Source: Actinomycetes bacterium (GTDB lineage: Bacteria; Actinomycetota; Acidimicrobiia; Acidimicrobiales; Acidimicrobiaceae). From it: a stretch of DNA of 32,550 nt. Position numbers and translations under genes: made by a program. A model generated the notes under the pieces. The model saw nothing but the letters and a program-made list of their open reading frames with translations. It searched no databases and had not been told where the DNA came from. The stretch covers positions 1-32,550 of the forward strand of contig JAJZIP010000007.1 of assembly GCA_021810525.1 (NCBI GenBank), written 5' to 3'. Below are positions 7,704 through 16,520 of the stretch, one piece after another; within the stretch, counting starts at the first letter, position 1, and each line of letters starts with the position of its first letter.

Positions 7704-8939
7704 ATGGCTAGACAGACAGGATTTATAAAGCCGAGGAGGAAGTCGCGCCAGATCATGGTTGGCAGAGTTCCAGTAGGTGGAGGCGCCCCAGTCACGGTAC
7801 AGTCGATGACTACTACCAAGACCTCTGATGTAGAAGGCACATTAAGCCAGATATACGCTCTTTACGGAGCTGGCGCCGATATCGTTCGCTGCACTTGCAA
7901 CGATTCGGAAGCCGCAGAAGGCTTGGCTCGGATAGTGCCAAGGTCTCCGGTTCCGATAGTTGCCGACATCCATTTCCACTACGAGATGGCTCTTGCCGCA
8001 CTGGAGGCCGGTGTGGCCTGCCTCCGGCTCAATCCAGGAAATCTCAGGAAGCCTGAAGAGATCAAACTGGTGGCTTCGGAGGCACGGGACCGGGGTGTTC
8101 CGATTCGAATTGGAGTGAATGCCGGTTCTTTGCATCCGGATCTTTATAAGAAGTATGGCGGAGCAGTTCCTGAAGCCCTGGTCGAGTCGGCTCTCTATGA
8201 GCTTTCTCTTTTCGGTGAGGTCGGATTCGAGGACGTCAAGATCTCGGTCAAAGCCTCAAATGTGCCGCTCATGATCGAGTCGTACAGGATGCTGGCCGAG
8301 GCCACTGACGTACCGCTTCACCTCGGGGTCACCGAGGCCGGGCCACCTCCAGCCGGGCTCATAAAGAGCAGTGCGGGCATAGGTACGCTCTTGGCGGAGG
8401 GGATCGGAGATACGATAAGGTACTCGCTCACGGCAGACCCAGTCGAGGAGGCGAAAGCGGGTCGGCAGCTGTTGGAGGCTCTCGGTCTAAGGGAGAGAAG
8501 AGGGCTGGACCTGATAGCCTGTCCCAGCTGTGGAAGAACCGAAATTGATGTGATCTCGGTGGCCGGCCAGGTTCAGGATGCGATGGAGAAGATGAATCTG
8601 CCTATTCAAGTTGCGGTAATGGGCTGCGTCGTCAACGGTCCCGGAGAGGCGAGGGAGGCGGATCTCGGAATCGCGGCTGGAAAGAAAAAAGGTCACCTCT
8701 TCATCAAGGGAAAGATTGTCAGGGTAGTCCCCGAGGACCGAATGGTCGAAGAGCTGATCCAGGAGGCACAGAAGCTAGTGAAGGAAGGTGTGGAGGCGCG
8801 CCTGGCGGCTGCAGATGCAGATGCCGCTCGAGAAGCTGAACTAGACCGCGCCGAATTGCTTGAATTGAAGGGAAATGACGTCAACGACTCTGAAAACCGG
8901 GTCAATATGATTCGAAAGCGATTGGCGGGGGAGGAGTGA
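7704..8939 (+). CDS. ispG: 4-hydroxy-3-methylbut-2-en-1-yl diphosphate synthase (MEcPP reductase, GcpE)
   Basis: IspG reductively opens 2-C-methyl-D-erythritol 2,4-cyclodiphosphate to HMBPP, the penultimate MEP step, using a [4Fe-4S] cluster. The N-terminal TIM-barrel region opens with RRKSRQIMVGRVPVGGGAPV and VQSMTTTKT. The cluster ligands are visible as C273 and C276 (CPSC), C308 (GCVVNGPGE) and E315, matching E. coli C270/C273/C305/E312. The protein has 411 residues, about 40 more than E. coli, because of an Ala/Glu/Asp-rich tail after about residue 360. ATG 7704 is preceded by AAAGG at 7690-7694. The 110-nt gap after rip may hold its own promoter, but none is convincing. Confidence 0.96.
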   Translation: MARQTGFIKPRRKSRQIMVGRVPVGGGAPVTVQSMTTTKTSDVEGTLSQIYALYGAGADIVRCTCNDSEAAEGLARIVPRSPVPIVADIHFHYEMALAALEAGVACLRLNPGNLRKPEEIKLVASEARDRGVPIRIGVNAGSLHPDLYKKYGGAVPEALVESALYELSLFGEVGFEDVKISVKASNVPLMIESYRMLAEATDVPLHLGVTEAGPPPAGLIKSSAGIGTLLAEGIGDTIRYSLTADPVEEAKAGRQLLEALGLRERRGLDLIACPSCGRTEIDVISVAGQVQDAMEKMNLPIQVAVMGCVVNGPGEAREADLGIAAGKKKGHLFIKGKIVRVVPEDRMVEELIQEAQKLVKEGVEARLAAADADAAREAELDRAELLELKGNDVNDSENRVNMIRKRLAGEE

Positions 8940-9027
8940 GGTTCCTGTCGGATGATTTCCCGCGTCCCGGTGGGGAATTATTCGAATAGCCAGCAAAGCA
9001 CAGTGTCAAAGCCAATAGCCTTTACGC

Positions 9028-10728
9028 ATGCGCATGACAAGGTTGGCCTTTAAAACCCAGCGGGAAGCTCCGGCGGATGCAGAAGCGGTATCTCATCAGC
9101 TGTTGGTGCGAGCGGGTTATATTCGGCGACTGGCTTCGGGAGTCTACAGCTTCCTCCCGCTCGGATTTAGGGTTCTAGCCAAGTTGAGTGAGATAGTCCG
9201 TTCAGAATTCGATGCTGGGGGAGCTCAGGAGCTTCTTCTTCCGGCGCTTCATCCAGTCGAGATGTGGCAACAGACCGGAAGGCTCGATACCATGTCCGAT
9301 GTGCTTATGACCGTTGAGGCAAAGGGCGGCACGTTTGTGCTAGGGCCCACTCACGAAGAGGCGGTCATAGCCACCATAACACCCGATCTCGAGTCGTATA
9401 GGGATCTTCCGGTGACCGTTTATCAGATCCAGACGAAGTTTCGCGATGAAGCCAGGCCTCGCTTCGGATTGATGCGTACCAGGGAGTTCATCATGGCTGA
9501 TGCCTACTCCTTCGACGCGTCCGCCGAGGGCATGAAGGATTCCTACACGCGGATTTATCAGGCCTGTGTCAATATCTTCGATCGCCTGGACCTTCCTTAT
9601 GTTCCAGTGGAGGCCGATTCAGGTGCGATCGGGGGCGACGTAAATCACGAGTTCATGGTCCCTTCTCCTATCGGAGAAGACCACTTTGCCCAGTGTGTCG
9701 GATGCGGATACGCTGCGAACATAGAGGCTGCCAAGAGAGGCCAGCCGAGGCGGATACCAGCTGACTCACCCGTTTTAGAGATGGAGACACACGCCACACC
9801 AGGTGCCGCCTCGATCAAGGACGTAGTGGAGTTTTTCAGGTCCGAGGGTTTCGAGATAGACGAGTCGTCCGTGATGAAGACGCTGGCATTCAAAGATGCT
9901 CGTGATGATGTTGTCCTGATCTTGGTTCCTGGCGACCGTGAGGTCCGGCTGCCACCGGGACTGGCCCCGCTCAACGATGCTGACTTTGACTCCAACTCCT
10001 TCCTCTTCAAGGGCTTCATGGGGCCTATGGGAATGCAGGATCAGGGGGTAAGGGTGCTTGCCGACTACTCGATCTACGAGCGCCACAGCTGGTTCACCGG
10101 TGCCAATTTGGATGGCCACCATGTCGCTAATGCCATTCTGGGTAGGGATTTCACTGTGGATGAGGTCGGCTCATTTGTAGTCGTCTCTGAGGGGGATCCC
10201 TGTCCACACTGTGGCAAAGTTTTGTCATTGGTTCGTTCGGCTGAGGTCGGGCATACTTTTCAACTCGGTCTGGCCTACTCAAACAAGATACCCTCTGCGA
10301 CATTCAAGGCGGAGGATGGCAGCGATCAGAAGTTCTGGATGGGCTGCTACGGTATTGGGGTGAGCCGGCTCCCTGCGGCCATAGCGGAGCATTTCCATGA
10401 TGACAATGGCTTGCGTTGGCCCAGGAGCATCGCTCCATACCAGCTGGAGATCTTGACGATTACACCCGGAAGATCGCCGGAGGTGGTGGCTTTCGCCGAT
10501 GGAGTGTACGAGGATCTGACCTCTTTGGGCATAGAAGTCCTCTACGACGATCGGGATCTGGGCCCGGGTGTCAAATTTGCCGATGCGGACCTCATCGGTG
10601 TTCCTACGATTGTCACGATTGGCCAGAGGGGACTCGCTAATGGTGTTGTAGAGGTGAAGGACAGGTTCAGCGGAGAGAGAAGCGAGGTGGGGGTCCCGGA
10701 TCTGGTCAGCTATCTTTCTCAATTGTGA
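9028..10728 (+). CDS. proS: Prolyl-tRNA synthetase, bacterial type
   Basis: This class II enzyme charges tRNA-Pro and edits mis-charged Ala-tRNA-Pro. Motif 2 (FRDEARPRFGLMRTREF) and motif 3 (GCYGIGVSR at 439-447) are intact, and the anticodon-binding domain occupies the C-terminal ~110 residues. The length of 566 and the large insertion between motifs 2 and 3 identify the bacterial form with the INS editing domain. The insertion is flanked by two CxxC pairs, C223/C226 and C392/C395, which could bind a structural zinc. The start is ATG 9028 or ATG 9034. Neither has a Shine-Dalgarno sequence; TAGCCT at 9016-9021 would fit a -10 for a leaderless message. It lies 88 nt after ispG. Confidence 0.96.
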   Translation: MRMTRLAFKTQREAPADAEAVSHQLLVRAGYIRRLASGVYSFLPLGFRVLAKLSEIVRSEFDAGGAQELLLPALHPVEMWQQTGRLDTMSDVLMTVEAKGGTFVLGPTHEEAVIATITPDLESYRDLPVTVYQIQTKFRDEARPRFGLMRTREFIMADAYSFDASAEGMKDSYTRIYQACVNIFDRLDLPYVPVEADSGAIGGDVNHEFMVPSPIGEDHFAQCVGCGYAANIEAAKRGQPRRIPADSPVLEMETHATPGAASIKDVVEFFRSEGFEIDESSVMKTLAFKDARDDVVLILVPGDREVRLPPGLAPLNDADFDSNSFLFKGFMGPMGMQDQGVRVLADYSIYERHSWFTGANLDGHHVANAILGRDFTVDEVGSFVVVSEGDPCPHCGKVLSLVRSAEVGHTFQLGLAYSNKIPSATFKAEDGSDQKFWMGCYGIGVSRLPAAIAEHFHDDNGLRWPRSIAPYQLEILTITPGRSPEVVAFADGVYEDLTSLGIEVLYDDRDLGPGVKFADADLIGVPTIVTIGQRGLANGVVEVKDRFSGERSEVGVPDLVSYLSQL

Positions 10729-10802
10729 TCGCTCACTCGTGAATTTCAGTCTCAGTTGCGCGCTCTGATGCGATTCATACTTCCATCGGGAAAGATTTCG
10801 CA

Positions 10803-10808
10803 TATACT
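10803..10808 (+). promoter_or_regulatory. Candidate -10 element for the rimP-nusA-infB operon
   Basis: TATACT at 10803-10808 is one base from the consensus -10 and lies in the 215-nt gap between proS and rimP, about 70 nt before the terminator-like hairpin. The region at the right distance for a -35 (TTCCAT at 10781-10786) is poor. If used, transcription would start near 10815 and give a leader of about 130 nt. Confidence 0.35.
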
Positions 10809-10875
10809 TAATTGAAAGGCTCTTACTAGTCGTTCCAGGCTGGACCCAAGAGTTACAAGTCGTATAGCGATTGTG

Positions 10876-10903
10876 AAAGCGTGGGCGTCTAGCCCGCGTT
10901 TTT
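10876..10903 (+). terminator. Intrinsic terminator or attenuator in the rimP leader
   Basis: CGTGGGC at 10880-10886 pairs with GCCCGCG at 10892-10898 (one G-T wobble) around the loop GTCTA, and TTTTT follows at 10899-10903. AAAG before the stem can pair with part of the T-run. Its end is only 27 nt before the rimP Shine-Dalgarno sequence, so it sits in the leader of the rimP-nusA-ylxR-infB run. In Bacillus subtilis, NusA represses its own operon by stimulating termination at a leader terminator before ylxS (rimP); the same circuit is a reasonable inference here. The alternative is a simple terminator for proS, although it lies 148 nt after the proS stop. Confidence 0.72.
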
Positions 10904-10943
10904 GTATCTAAGGATTGCTTGGATTTTAGAGGAGGTGTACGAG

Positions 10944-11504
10944 GTGACACAGAGAGTTGAAGAAAGGTTGCGGGAGATCGCGCAACAACACTTGGCTGAT
11001 CAGGGACTAGAGCTGCTGGATATCGAACTGAAGAGTGGCTCTCTTCGTATCACGCTCGATAGCGAGACTCCTCTAGATCTGGACAGAATTGCGCAAGCAT
11101 CGGCCTTGATATCCAGGTTGATTGACGACTCTCGTGAATTCGACGATATGGGTCAGTTCAATTTGGAGGTTTCAAGTCCAGGGCTGGAGCGGACGCTTCG
11201 GACGGAGTCGCACTTCAGGCGTTTCATCGACTCGAAGGTGAACATCAAGATGAAGTTGGATTTTGTTGGACCAAGGCGTATAACTGGAGTGTTGAAGAAG
11301 GTCGAGGATGGATCTGTGACAATACTGACCAGCGATTCATCGGTGTCTCCGCCCTTCGATCTAAAAGTGAGAATTGACGAAATTGAGAGAGCCCGCACAG
11401 TGTTCGAGTGGGGTTCTCCTAAACCACCCAATTCAAAAGCAAGCGGTGGATCCAAACGGACAGGTAAGACGAAATTGACAGCGAACAAGACAGCGAAGGA
11501 CTGA
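10944..11504 (+). CDS. rimP: Ribosome maturation factor RimP
   Basis: RimP assists maturation of the 30S subunit. The 186-residue protein shows the family N-terminal domain (LLDIELKSGSLRITLDSETP, then a D-ID-like stretch and NLEVSSPGLERTL at about 70-85) and a C-terminal SH3-like domain (RRITGVLKKVEDGSVTIL). A lysine- and serine-rich tail ends it. I chose GTG 10944 because GGAGG at 10931-10935 is 8 nt upstream; a TTG at 10902 in the same frame lies inside the leader terminator's T-run and is implausible. It is 8 nt upstream of nusA, the usual partner. Confidence 0.93.
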   Translation: MTQRVEERLREIAQQHLADQGLELLDIELKSGSLRITLDSETPLDLDRIAQASALISRLIDDSREFDDMGQFNLEVSSPGLERTLRTESHFRRFIDSKVNIKMKLDFVGPRRITGVLKKVEDGSVTILTSDSSVSPPFDLKVRIDEIERARTVFEWGSPKPPNSKASGGSKRTGKTKLTANKTAKD

Positions 11505-11512
11505 GGGACGAG

Positions 11513-12622
11513 ATGGCCAAGACAAACTTTGACTTTTTAGAGGCATTGCAGATGATTGCCAATGAGAAAGGCATCGCTGTTGATACCCTTTTGGACTCTC
11601 TCGCCAACGCCTTGGTGGCTGCCTACAAGAGACGGCCGGGCGCAGCAGAAGAGGCCGTTGTAACCATCGATCCTGACACCGGAGAGATTAGGGTATTCGG
11701 CCAGGAACTAGATGAGGATGGAAATGTAATCCGGGAGTGGGACGATACTCCAAAGGATTTCGGTCGTATTGCGGCGCAAACGGCCAAGCAGGTAATGCTG
11801 CAAAGGATCAGAGAGGCAGAACGAGATCTTAAGTACGAAGAGTACGTGGGCAGGGAAGGCGACATTGTCACCGGAATAATTCAACAGAGCGACAATCGCT
11901 ATACCCTTTTGGACCTTGGTAAGGTCGAGGCGCTTCTACCTCAGCAGGAGCAGGTGCCTTTTGAGAGATATGAGCACGGTGCGCGTGTCAAGGCGTACAT
12001 AGTTGAAGTCAGAAAGACCAGCAAGGGGCCTCAGATCGTAGTGTCCAGGACTCATCCTGGCCTAATCAAGAGATTATTCGAACTTGAGGTTCCAGAGATC
12101 AACTCAGGGATCGTCGAGATCAAAGCCGCAGCTCGGGAGCCCGGCCACCGCACCAAGATCGCGGTTTGGTCGAACGATCCAAATGTGGATCCGGTCGGTG
12201 CCTGCGTTGGTGCCAGGGGTGCGCGTGTACGGATGATCACCAACGAGCTGCGAGGGGAGAAGGTTGACATAGTGCCTTTTTCCGAGGATCCTGCCGAGTT
12301 TGTTCAGAGGGCTCTGCAACCTGCGAAGGTTAAGGAGGTCCATCTGGATACCGTGACTGGTACGGCGACGGTGATCGTCGACGACTACCAGCTTTCACTG
12401 GCTATCGGCAAGGAGGGTCAGAATGCACGACTCGCCGCCCGGTTGACAGGATGGAGGATCGACATAAAGTCGGAGAGCGAGATGGCCGCCGAACAGGGAA
12501 GCTACGGCCAAGAGTGGGCTGAGGGCGAATGGGTCGACAATGGCTCGGGAGAGCTGGTATGGCGTCCAGCTGAAGGTGGGGAGGAGATATCGGCCGCGGA
12601 TTACGAAGCCGAGCAAGAGTAG
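11513..12622 (+). CDS. nusA: Transcription termination/antitermination protein NusA
   Basis: NusA binds RNA polymerase and modulates pausing, intrinsic termination and antitermination. The domain order is visible: an N-terminal RNAP-binding domain (~1-125, starting AKTNFDFLEALQMIANEKG), an S1 domain (~125-200, REGDIVTGIIQQSDNRYTLL), KH1 containing VGARGARVRMI, and KH2 containing AIGKEGQNARLAARLTG. A short acidic tail (from about residue 330) ends the protein at 369 residues. It lacks the two acidic repeats of E. coli NusA, as in other Actinobacteria and Firmicutes. ATG 11513 is preceded by GAGGGA overlapping the rimP stop. Its product may act on the leader terminator at 10876-10903. Confidence 0.96.
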   Translation: MAKTNFDFLEALQMIANEKGIAVDTLLDSLANALVAAYKRRPGAAEEAVVTIDPDTGEIRVFGQELDEDGNVIREWDDTPKDFGRIAAQTAKQVMLQRIREAERDLKYEEYVGREGDIVTGIIQQSDNRYTLLDLGKVEALLPQQEQVPFERYEHGARVKAYIVEVRKTSKGPQIVVSRTHPGLIKRLFELEVPEINSGIVEIKAAAREPGHRTKIAVWSNDPNVDPVGACVGARGARVRMITNELRGEKVDIVPFSEDPAEFVQRALQPAKVKEVHLDTVTGTATVIVDDYQLSLAIGKEGQNARLAARLTGWRIDIKSESEMAAEQGSYGQEWAEGEWVDNGSGELVWRPAEGGEEISAADYEAEQE

Positions 12623-12631
12623 ATCCAAGCG

Positions 12632-12892
12632 ATGGTGCCCCAACGTACTTGCATAGGGTGTCGTGCCAAACGGTCGGCTGATGAGATGGCGAGGATTTGC
12701 CTTGCGGGAGATGGGCAACTTCACCTTTCGGCCAGCTCGAATGGCAGGGGAGTGTGGATCTGTAAGAAGAAAGCCTGCTTTAAGGCTGCAATGATAAAGG
12801 GAAGAATGGAACGGGCACTGAGAGTCAGCTCACTCCCAGATGTGCAAAAGCAATTATCAAGCATATCTGAGGTATTGGGCCTTCTAGGATAG
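12632..12892 (+). CDS. rnpM: YlxR/RnpM family RNA-binding protein (DUF448)
   Basis: This is a small basic protein of 86 residues between nusA and infB, the classic position of ylxR. Family marks are RTCIGCR near the start (C7 and C10), then GRGVWIC with C45 and a further Cys (KKACF) a few residues on. The B. subtilis homologue has been reported to bind and modulate RNase P and was renamed RnpM; whether this protein does so is inferred from homology. ATG 12632 lies 9 nt after the nusA stop with only a weak AAGAG as ribosome-binding site. A 140-nt gap follows before infB, in which I see no gene or convincing promoter. Confidence 0.88.
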   Translation: MVPQRTCIGCRAKRSADEMARICLAGDGQLHLSASSNGRGVWICKKKACFKAAMIKGRMERALRVSSLPDVQKQLSSISEVLGLLG

Positions 12893-13032
12893 ATGTTCGG
12901 TAGTTTAGGTTATTTGTATTTTCACCGCATGCTACTCAAGATTTCACGCTTTCGTAGGACGGGTGGTTTTGGTAGATGTGAGTGTTAGGTGTTTTGTGGC
13001 TACATAGGCCAAGGAGAGGACTGAGTTAGCAG

Positions 13033-16000
13033 TTGGCTAAGAGAATAAGGGTTTATGAGCTAGCTAAGGAGCTAGGACTAACCAACAAGGAGGCTTTAGA
13101 TCTTTGCGTTGCGCTTGGGATTGGTGTAAAGAGCCATTCTTCCAGCATCGAAGATGCACAGGCTGATAGAGCGCGCAGAAAAGCCGAAAGAGAGGGGATG
13201 GTCCGTGCCGAGCAGCCCCAAGAGGAACCCGTAGTACAGCCCAGAAAGCAAGAAACTCAAGCTGTGCACCAGCCAAAACCGTCTCCAGCCGATGTCGCCT
13301 CATCAGGATCAAAGGCTGAAGATCAGAGGAAGAGTCCAGATGCAGCACCTCTCCAGCAGAGGGTCGTCCCAGAGAGGCCGGTTGCGTCGTCTTTGCCCGT
13401 GGCACCTCGCCAAGACGAGGCAGCTGTAGCCCAAGGAAGGACTGCTTCTACCGGAGGACAGGCAAGACCTGTTCATAGCCAAGCCCCGCAGGGACCGAGG
13501 TCGAGCCAGGGTTCTGAGAGTCAAAGAGGCGACAGAGACCGCGGTGATCGAAACAGGTTGAATGAGCGGGCTAAGGATTCCCGTAGTTCATACGTTGCCG
13601 GAGTTCCAACTCCGTCGGCCGGTCCGAGCTCTGCGAGAGGCGAAGGTGCGCGAACTGTGCGGCCGCCGATGTCAGCTAGCGGGCGTCCAATTCCGCCTCC
13701 GCCTGGTGGGCCTCCCCGATCTCTCTCAGGGCGGCCAATTCCGCCTCCTCCTGCTGGCGCAAGACCTTCAGCTCAGCCACGTCAGGGTGAAGGTGATCGG
13801 TCACGCTCACCACAGTCGCGAGGCCAAGCGGCACAGCCGCGAGAGTCAGCTCCACGCCAGGGCGCCGGTCAAGGAACCGGTCGTCCAGGCAACTTCCCAC
13901 CTCGTCAGGGAGGTGGGGCACATCGTCCTGGCGGAGGCCCTATTCAGCGTCCGGGTCAGCAGGCTTCTCAGGGTCCGAGATCTGGACAGGTAGGCTCTGA
14001 TCGCGCGTTCACGCCGAGGCCGGGTTCAGGGTTTCCACCTCGTCAGGGAGGCGGAGGCTTTGGCGGCAACAGATCTGCGGGAGTGGGCACACCTGCTGGT
14101 TCATCGGCATCTCCCCGGCAGGGGGGAGCAGGCTACGCTCCTCGCGGAGGCAGTAGTGTTCCGCCACCCGTTCCATCGCGTGGCGTTCAGGGGCGTGGAA
14201 GGCCGGCTCAGAGGCAGTCCAAGAAGCGTCGTCGTCGCAATGTGGAGGAGTTGGAGCCTACACAGCTGACTACATATGTAGCTTCTAATGCCCCAGTTCC
14301 TGTAGGCGAAATCATCATCGAGCGGGGCAGTTCGGCCCAAGAGGTTGGTCCCAAGCTCAATAGGACCGCAGGAGATGTAGTCAGATTCCTGTTTCTTCAG
14401 GGTGAGGCGGTGACTGGAACTCAGTCTCTTTCCGACGACATGATCGAGCTTTTTGCCGCAGAGCTGGGTGCTAACATCAAGCTGGTCGATGCCGGTCAGG
14501 AGCAGGAGGCAGAGCTCCAGGCGAAGTACTTCGAGGACTCCGAGGTGGAGGCTCAGGTCGAATTGGAGCCTCGGCCACCGATAGTGACTGTCATGGGCCA
14601 TGTTGACCACGGTAAGACAAAGCTGTTGGACCGGATCAGGGAGTCCAACGTCGTAGCCGGCGAAGCAGGTGGAATCACTCAGCACATAGGTGCCTATCAG
14701 GCCGAAGTAAATGGCAGGTTTGTGACTTTTATCGACACTCCGGGCCACGAAGCGTTCACAGCCATGCGTGCCAGGGGTGCGCAGGTGACTGACATAGTGG
14801 TTCTCGTGGTTGCGGCCGATGACGGGGTCATGCCCCAGACGGTCGAGGCGATAAACCATGCCAAGGCGGCCGGGGTTCCGATCGTGGTGGCGATAAATAA
14901 GATCGACCGGGAGAATGCGGATCCGGTTCGTGTCCAGCAGCAGCTTGCCGAGCTCGGCCTTGTTCCGGAGGCTTGGGGTGGCGACACAATTATGTGTGAG
15001 ATCTCGGCGTTGCAGAACATAGGCATCACAGATCTTCTAGAGCATCTGGCGGTCTTGGCTGAGGTGATGGAGCTTTCATCTACTCCGAAGGGTCGGGCCC
15101 GAGGGGTCGTTCTTGAGGCGAATCTCGACGTCGGTCGAGGTCCGGTAGCCACTGTCATAGTTCTCAGGGGAACACTTAGGGTTGGAGATCCCGTTGTCGC
15201 CGGTCCAGCATGGGGAAGGGTCAAGGCTCTTATCGATTATGCAGGGCGCAACGTAAAGGAGGCCGGCCCATCGGTGCCGGTCCAGGTTCTGGGCTTTTCC
15301 GAGGTTCCGTCCGCTGGTGACGAGTTCAGGGAGACCAACGATCTTGCAACGGCGAGGATGATCGGTGAAGCAAGAGCCCAGAGAATCAGAATGGCGGGTT
15401 ACGCTAACATCGCTGCTGCTGCACCCGGTGCCAAGCTGGAAGATCTGTTTGAACAGATCCAGCGTGGCGAGACCGCGACACTGAATCTGATCATCAAGGC
15501 AGATGTCCAGGGTTCGCTGGAGGCAATAGTGGAGTCGCTTCGAAAGCTGGAACGTCCGGAAGTGAAGTTAGCCTTCATTCATCGAGCAGTTGGAGGGATT
15601 ACCGAGAACGATGTTGTATTGGCTACTGCCTCGAACGCTACCATCATAGGTTTCAACGTTCGCCCCGACAGGCGGGCAAGAGAGCTTGCCGAGGCCAATG
15701 ACGTGGAGATTCGTACCTACGAGATCATCTACAAGGTGATCGAGGACATCGAATCCGCGATGGTTGGCATGCTAGCTCCGGAGTTTGAAGAGGTTGTCAC
15801 CGGAGACGCCGAGGTTAGAGAGGTGTTCAGAGTCCCACGAGTTGGCGCAGTGGCAGGTTGCTACGTGCGCAATGGTGCCATTACGAGGGGCTCAAAGGTG
15901 AGATTCCTTCGTGATGGTGTGGTCATCTGGAAAGGAACCATAACCTCGTTGCGGCGTTTCAAGGAGGACGCGCGTGAGGTGGCAGCTGGCTTCGAGTGCG

Positions 16001-16083
16001 GAATCGGCCTCTCGGACTTCCAGGATCTGCGCCCTGGCGATGTAATTGAAACCTTCGAGGATCGGGAGATTCCAAGGTCATAG
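13033..16083 (+). CDS. infB: Translation initiation factor IF-2
   Basis: IF-2 is the GTPase that brings initiator tRNA to the 30S subunit and promotes subunit joining. An IF2_N domain at residues 1-50 ([20 protein letters not shown]) is followed by a ~360-residue disordered stretch rich in Pro, Gly, Arg, Gln and Ser. A second IF2_N module (around 430-480) and the GTPase core follow: GHVDHGKT at 522-529, [12 protein letters not shown], then domains II, III and C2. Length is 1016, within the range of large actinobacterial IF-2. TTG 13033 is the earliest possible start, since an in-frame TAG lies at 13027-13029, and it gives the family N-terminus. AAGGAGAGGA at 13011-13020 is 12 nt from the TTG at its nearest point, unusually far for a Shine-Dalgarno sequence. 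Confidence 0.96.
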   Translation: MAKRIRVYELAKELGLTNKEALDLCVALGIGVKSHSSSIEDAQADRARRKAEREGMVRAEQPQEEPVVQPRKQETQAVHQPKPSPADVASSGSKAEDQRKSPDAAPLQQRVVPERPVASSLPVAPRQDEAAVAQGRTASTGGQARPVHSQAPQGPRSSQGSESQRGDRDRGDRNRLNERAKDSRSSYVAGVPTPSAGPSSARGEGARTVRPPMSASGRPIPPPPGGPPRSLSGRPIPPPPAGARPSAQPRQGEGDRSRSPQSRGQAAQPRESAPRQGAGQGTGRPGNFPPRQGGGAHRPGGGPIQRPGQQASQGPRSGQVGSDRAFTPRPGSGFPPRQGGGGFGGNRSAGVGTPAGSSASPRQGGAGYAPRGGSSVPPPVPSRGVQGRGRPAQRQSKKRRRRNVEELEPTQLTTYVASNAPVPVGEIIIERGSSAQEVGPKLNRTAGDVVRFLFLQGEAVTGTQSLSDDMIELFAAELGANIKLVDAGQEQEAELQAKYFEDSEVEAQVELEPRPPIVTVMGHVDHGKTKLLDRIRESNVVAGEAGGITQHIGAYQAEVNGRFVTFIDTPGHEAFTAMRARGAQVTDIVVLVVAADDGVMPQTVEAINHAKAAGVPIVVAINKIDRENADPVRVQQQLAELGLVPEAWGGDTIMCEISALQNIGITDLLEHLAVLAEVMELSSTPKGRARGVVLEANLDVGRGPVATVIVLRGTLRVGDPVVAGPAWGRVKALIDYAGRNVKEAGPSVPVQVLGFSEVPSAGDEFRETNDLATARMIGEARAQRIRMAGYANIAAAAPGAKLEDLFEQIQRGETATLNLIIKADVQGSLEAIVESLRKLERPEVKLAFIHRAVGGITENDVVLATASNATIIGFNVRPDRRARELAEANDVEIRTYEIIYKVIEDIESAMVGMLAPEFEEVVTGDAEVREVFRVPRVGAVAGCYVRNGAITRGSKVRFLRDGVVIWKGTITSLRRFKEDAREVAAGFECGIGLSDFQDLRPGDVIETFEDREIPRS
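13683..14050 (+). repeat. Imperfect direct repeats inside the IF-2 linker
   Basis: The linker-coding DNA contains two copies of a unit encoding RPIPPPP (13683-13709 and 13732-13758). It also holds two near-identical copies of TTCCACCTCGTCAGGGAGG (13894-13913, with an extra C, and 14032-14050), encoding FPPRQGGG or a close variant. More degenerate PRQGG and PRGG units follow. These are low-complexity coding repeats that probably arose by slippage or recombination and not a separate genetic element. Confidence 0.7.
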
Positions 16084-16121
16084 ACCTGGGGTTTTGAATC
16101 CTGCGGAAAGAAGGTGTTGAG

Positions 16122-16520
16122 ATGCCGGTTTCTCGACGTGGAAGTGGTCGTAACGTTCCCAAGTATCCACGGATTGCCAGGGTCAATCAGCTGTTCCAGG
16201 AGGTAGTAGCGGAGACTATAGAGGAGCTGTCCCAGGATGATTCGCGTTTGGAGCTTACTACGGTAACCTCGGTTGATACCGAGCCGAACTTGTTTACGGC
16301 CACGGTGTGGATCGCCAACTTGACTGATGAGAATGCTGAGGCTCTGAACGAGTACAGGACAAGGATCCAGAAAGCGGTCGCCTCGCAAGTGAGGATGAAG
16401 CGCACACCTCAGCTCAAGTTTGACCAGGATCCCGGAGTGGTTCATGGCGAGCGGATCGAGGAGATTCTCAGAAGGATTACAAAAGAAGGGCCGGCCGATG
16501 CCGGAGAAGTCGAGGAATGA
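16122..16520 (+). CDS. rbfA: 30S ribosome-binding factor A
   Basis: RbfA is a KH-type assembly factor that binds 16S rRNA near the 5' helix and supports late 30S maturation and cold adaptation. The 132-residue protein shows the family N-terminus (RVNQLFQEVVAETIEEL), the central beta-alpha KH core (TTVTSVDTEPNLFTATVWI) and the C-terminal helix with RMKRTPQLKFDQDPGVVHGE, the most diagnostic segment. ATG 16122 has GAAAGAAGG at 16106-16114, 7 nt upstream. Its stop overlaps the truB start in ATGA. It follows infB by 38 nt, as in many bacteria. Confidence 0.95.
   Translation: MPVSRRGSGRNVPKYPRIARVNQLFQEVVAETIEELSQDDSRLELTTVTSVDTEPNLFTATVWIANLTDENAEALNEYRTRIQKAVASQVRMKRTPQLKFDQDPGVVHGERIEEILRRITKEGPADAGEVEE

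Noticed and set aside
10822-10875. Leader region before the rimP terminator, considered as a tRNA or riboswitch
   Set aside because: I see no cloverleaf, T-loop consensus or known aptamer core; only the terminator hairpin is supportable.
10279-10950. 223-codon minus-strand frame over the end of proS and the rimP leader
   Set aside because: It overlaps proS and the leader terminator, and the product looks like translated antisense with no known motif.
12893-13032. 140-nt gap before infB, considered for a small gene or promoter
   Set aside because: No open frame with a ribosome-binding site and no spaced -35/-10 pair are visible.
13562-13993. 143-codon second-frame ORF within the IF-2 linker
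   Set aside because: The low-complexity repeats of infB keep the alternate frame open; the product is Leu/Arg/Val-rich without a recognisable fold.
14101-14859. 252-codon minus-strand frame inside infB
   Set aside because: It is fully inside the IF-2 GTPase region; codon mirroring explains the open frame.
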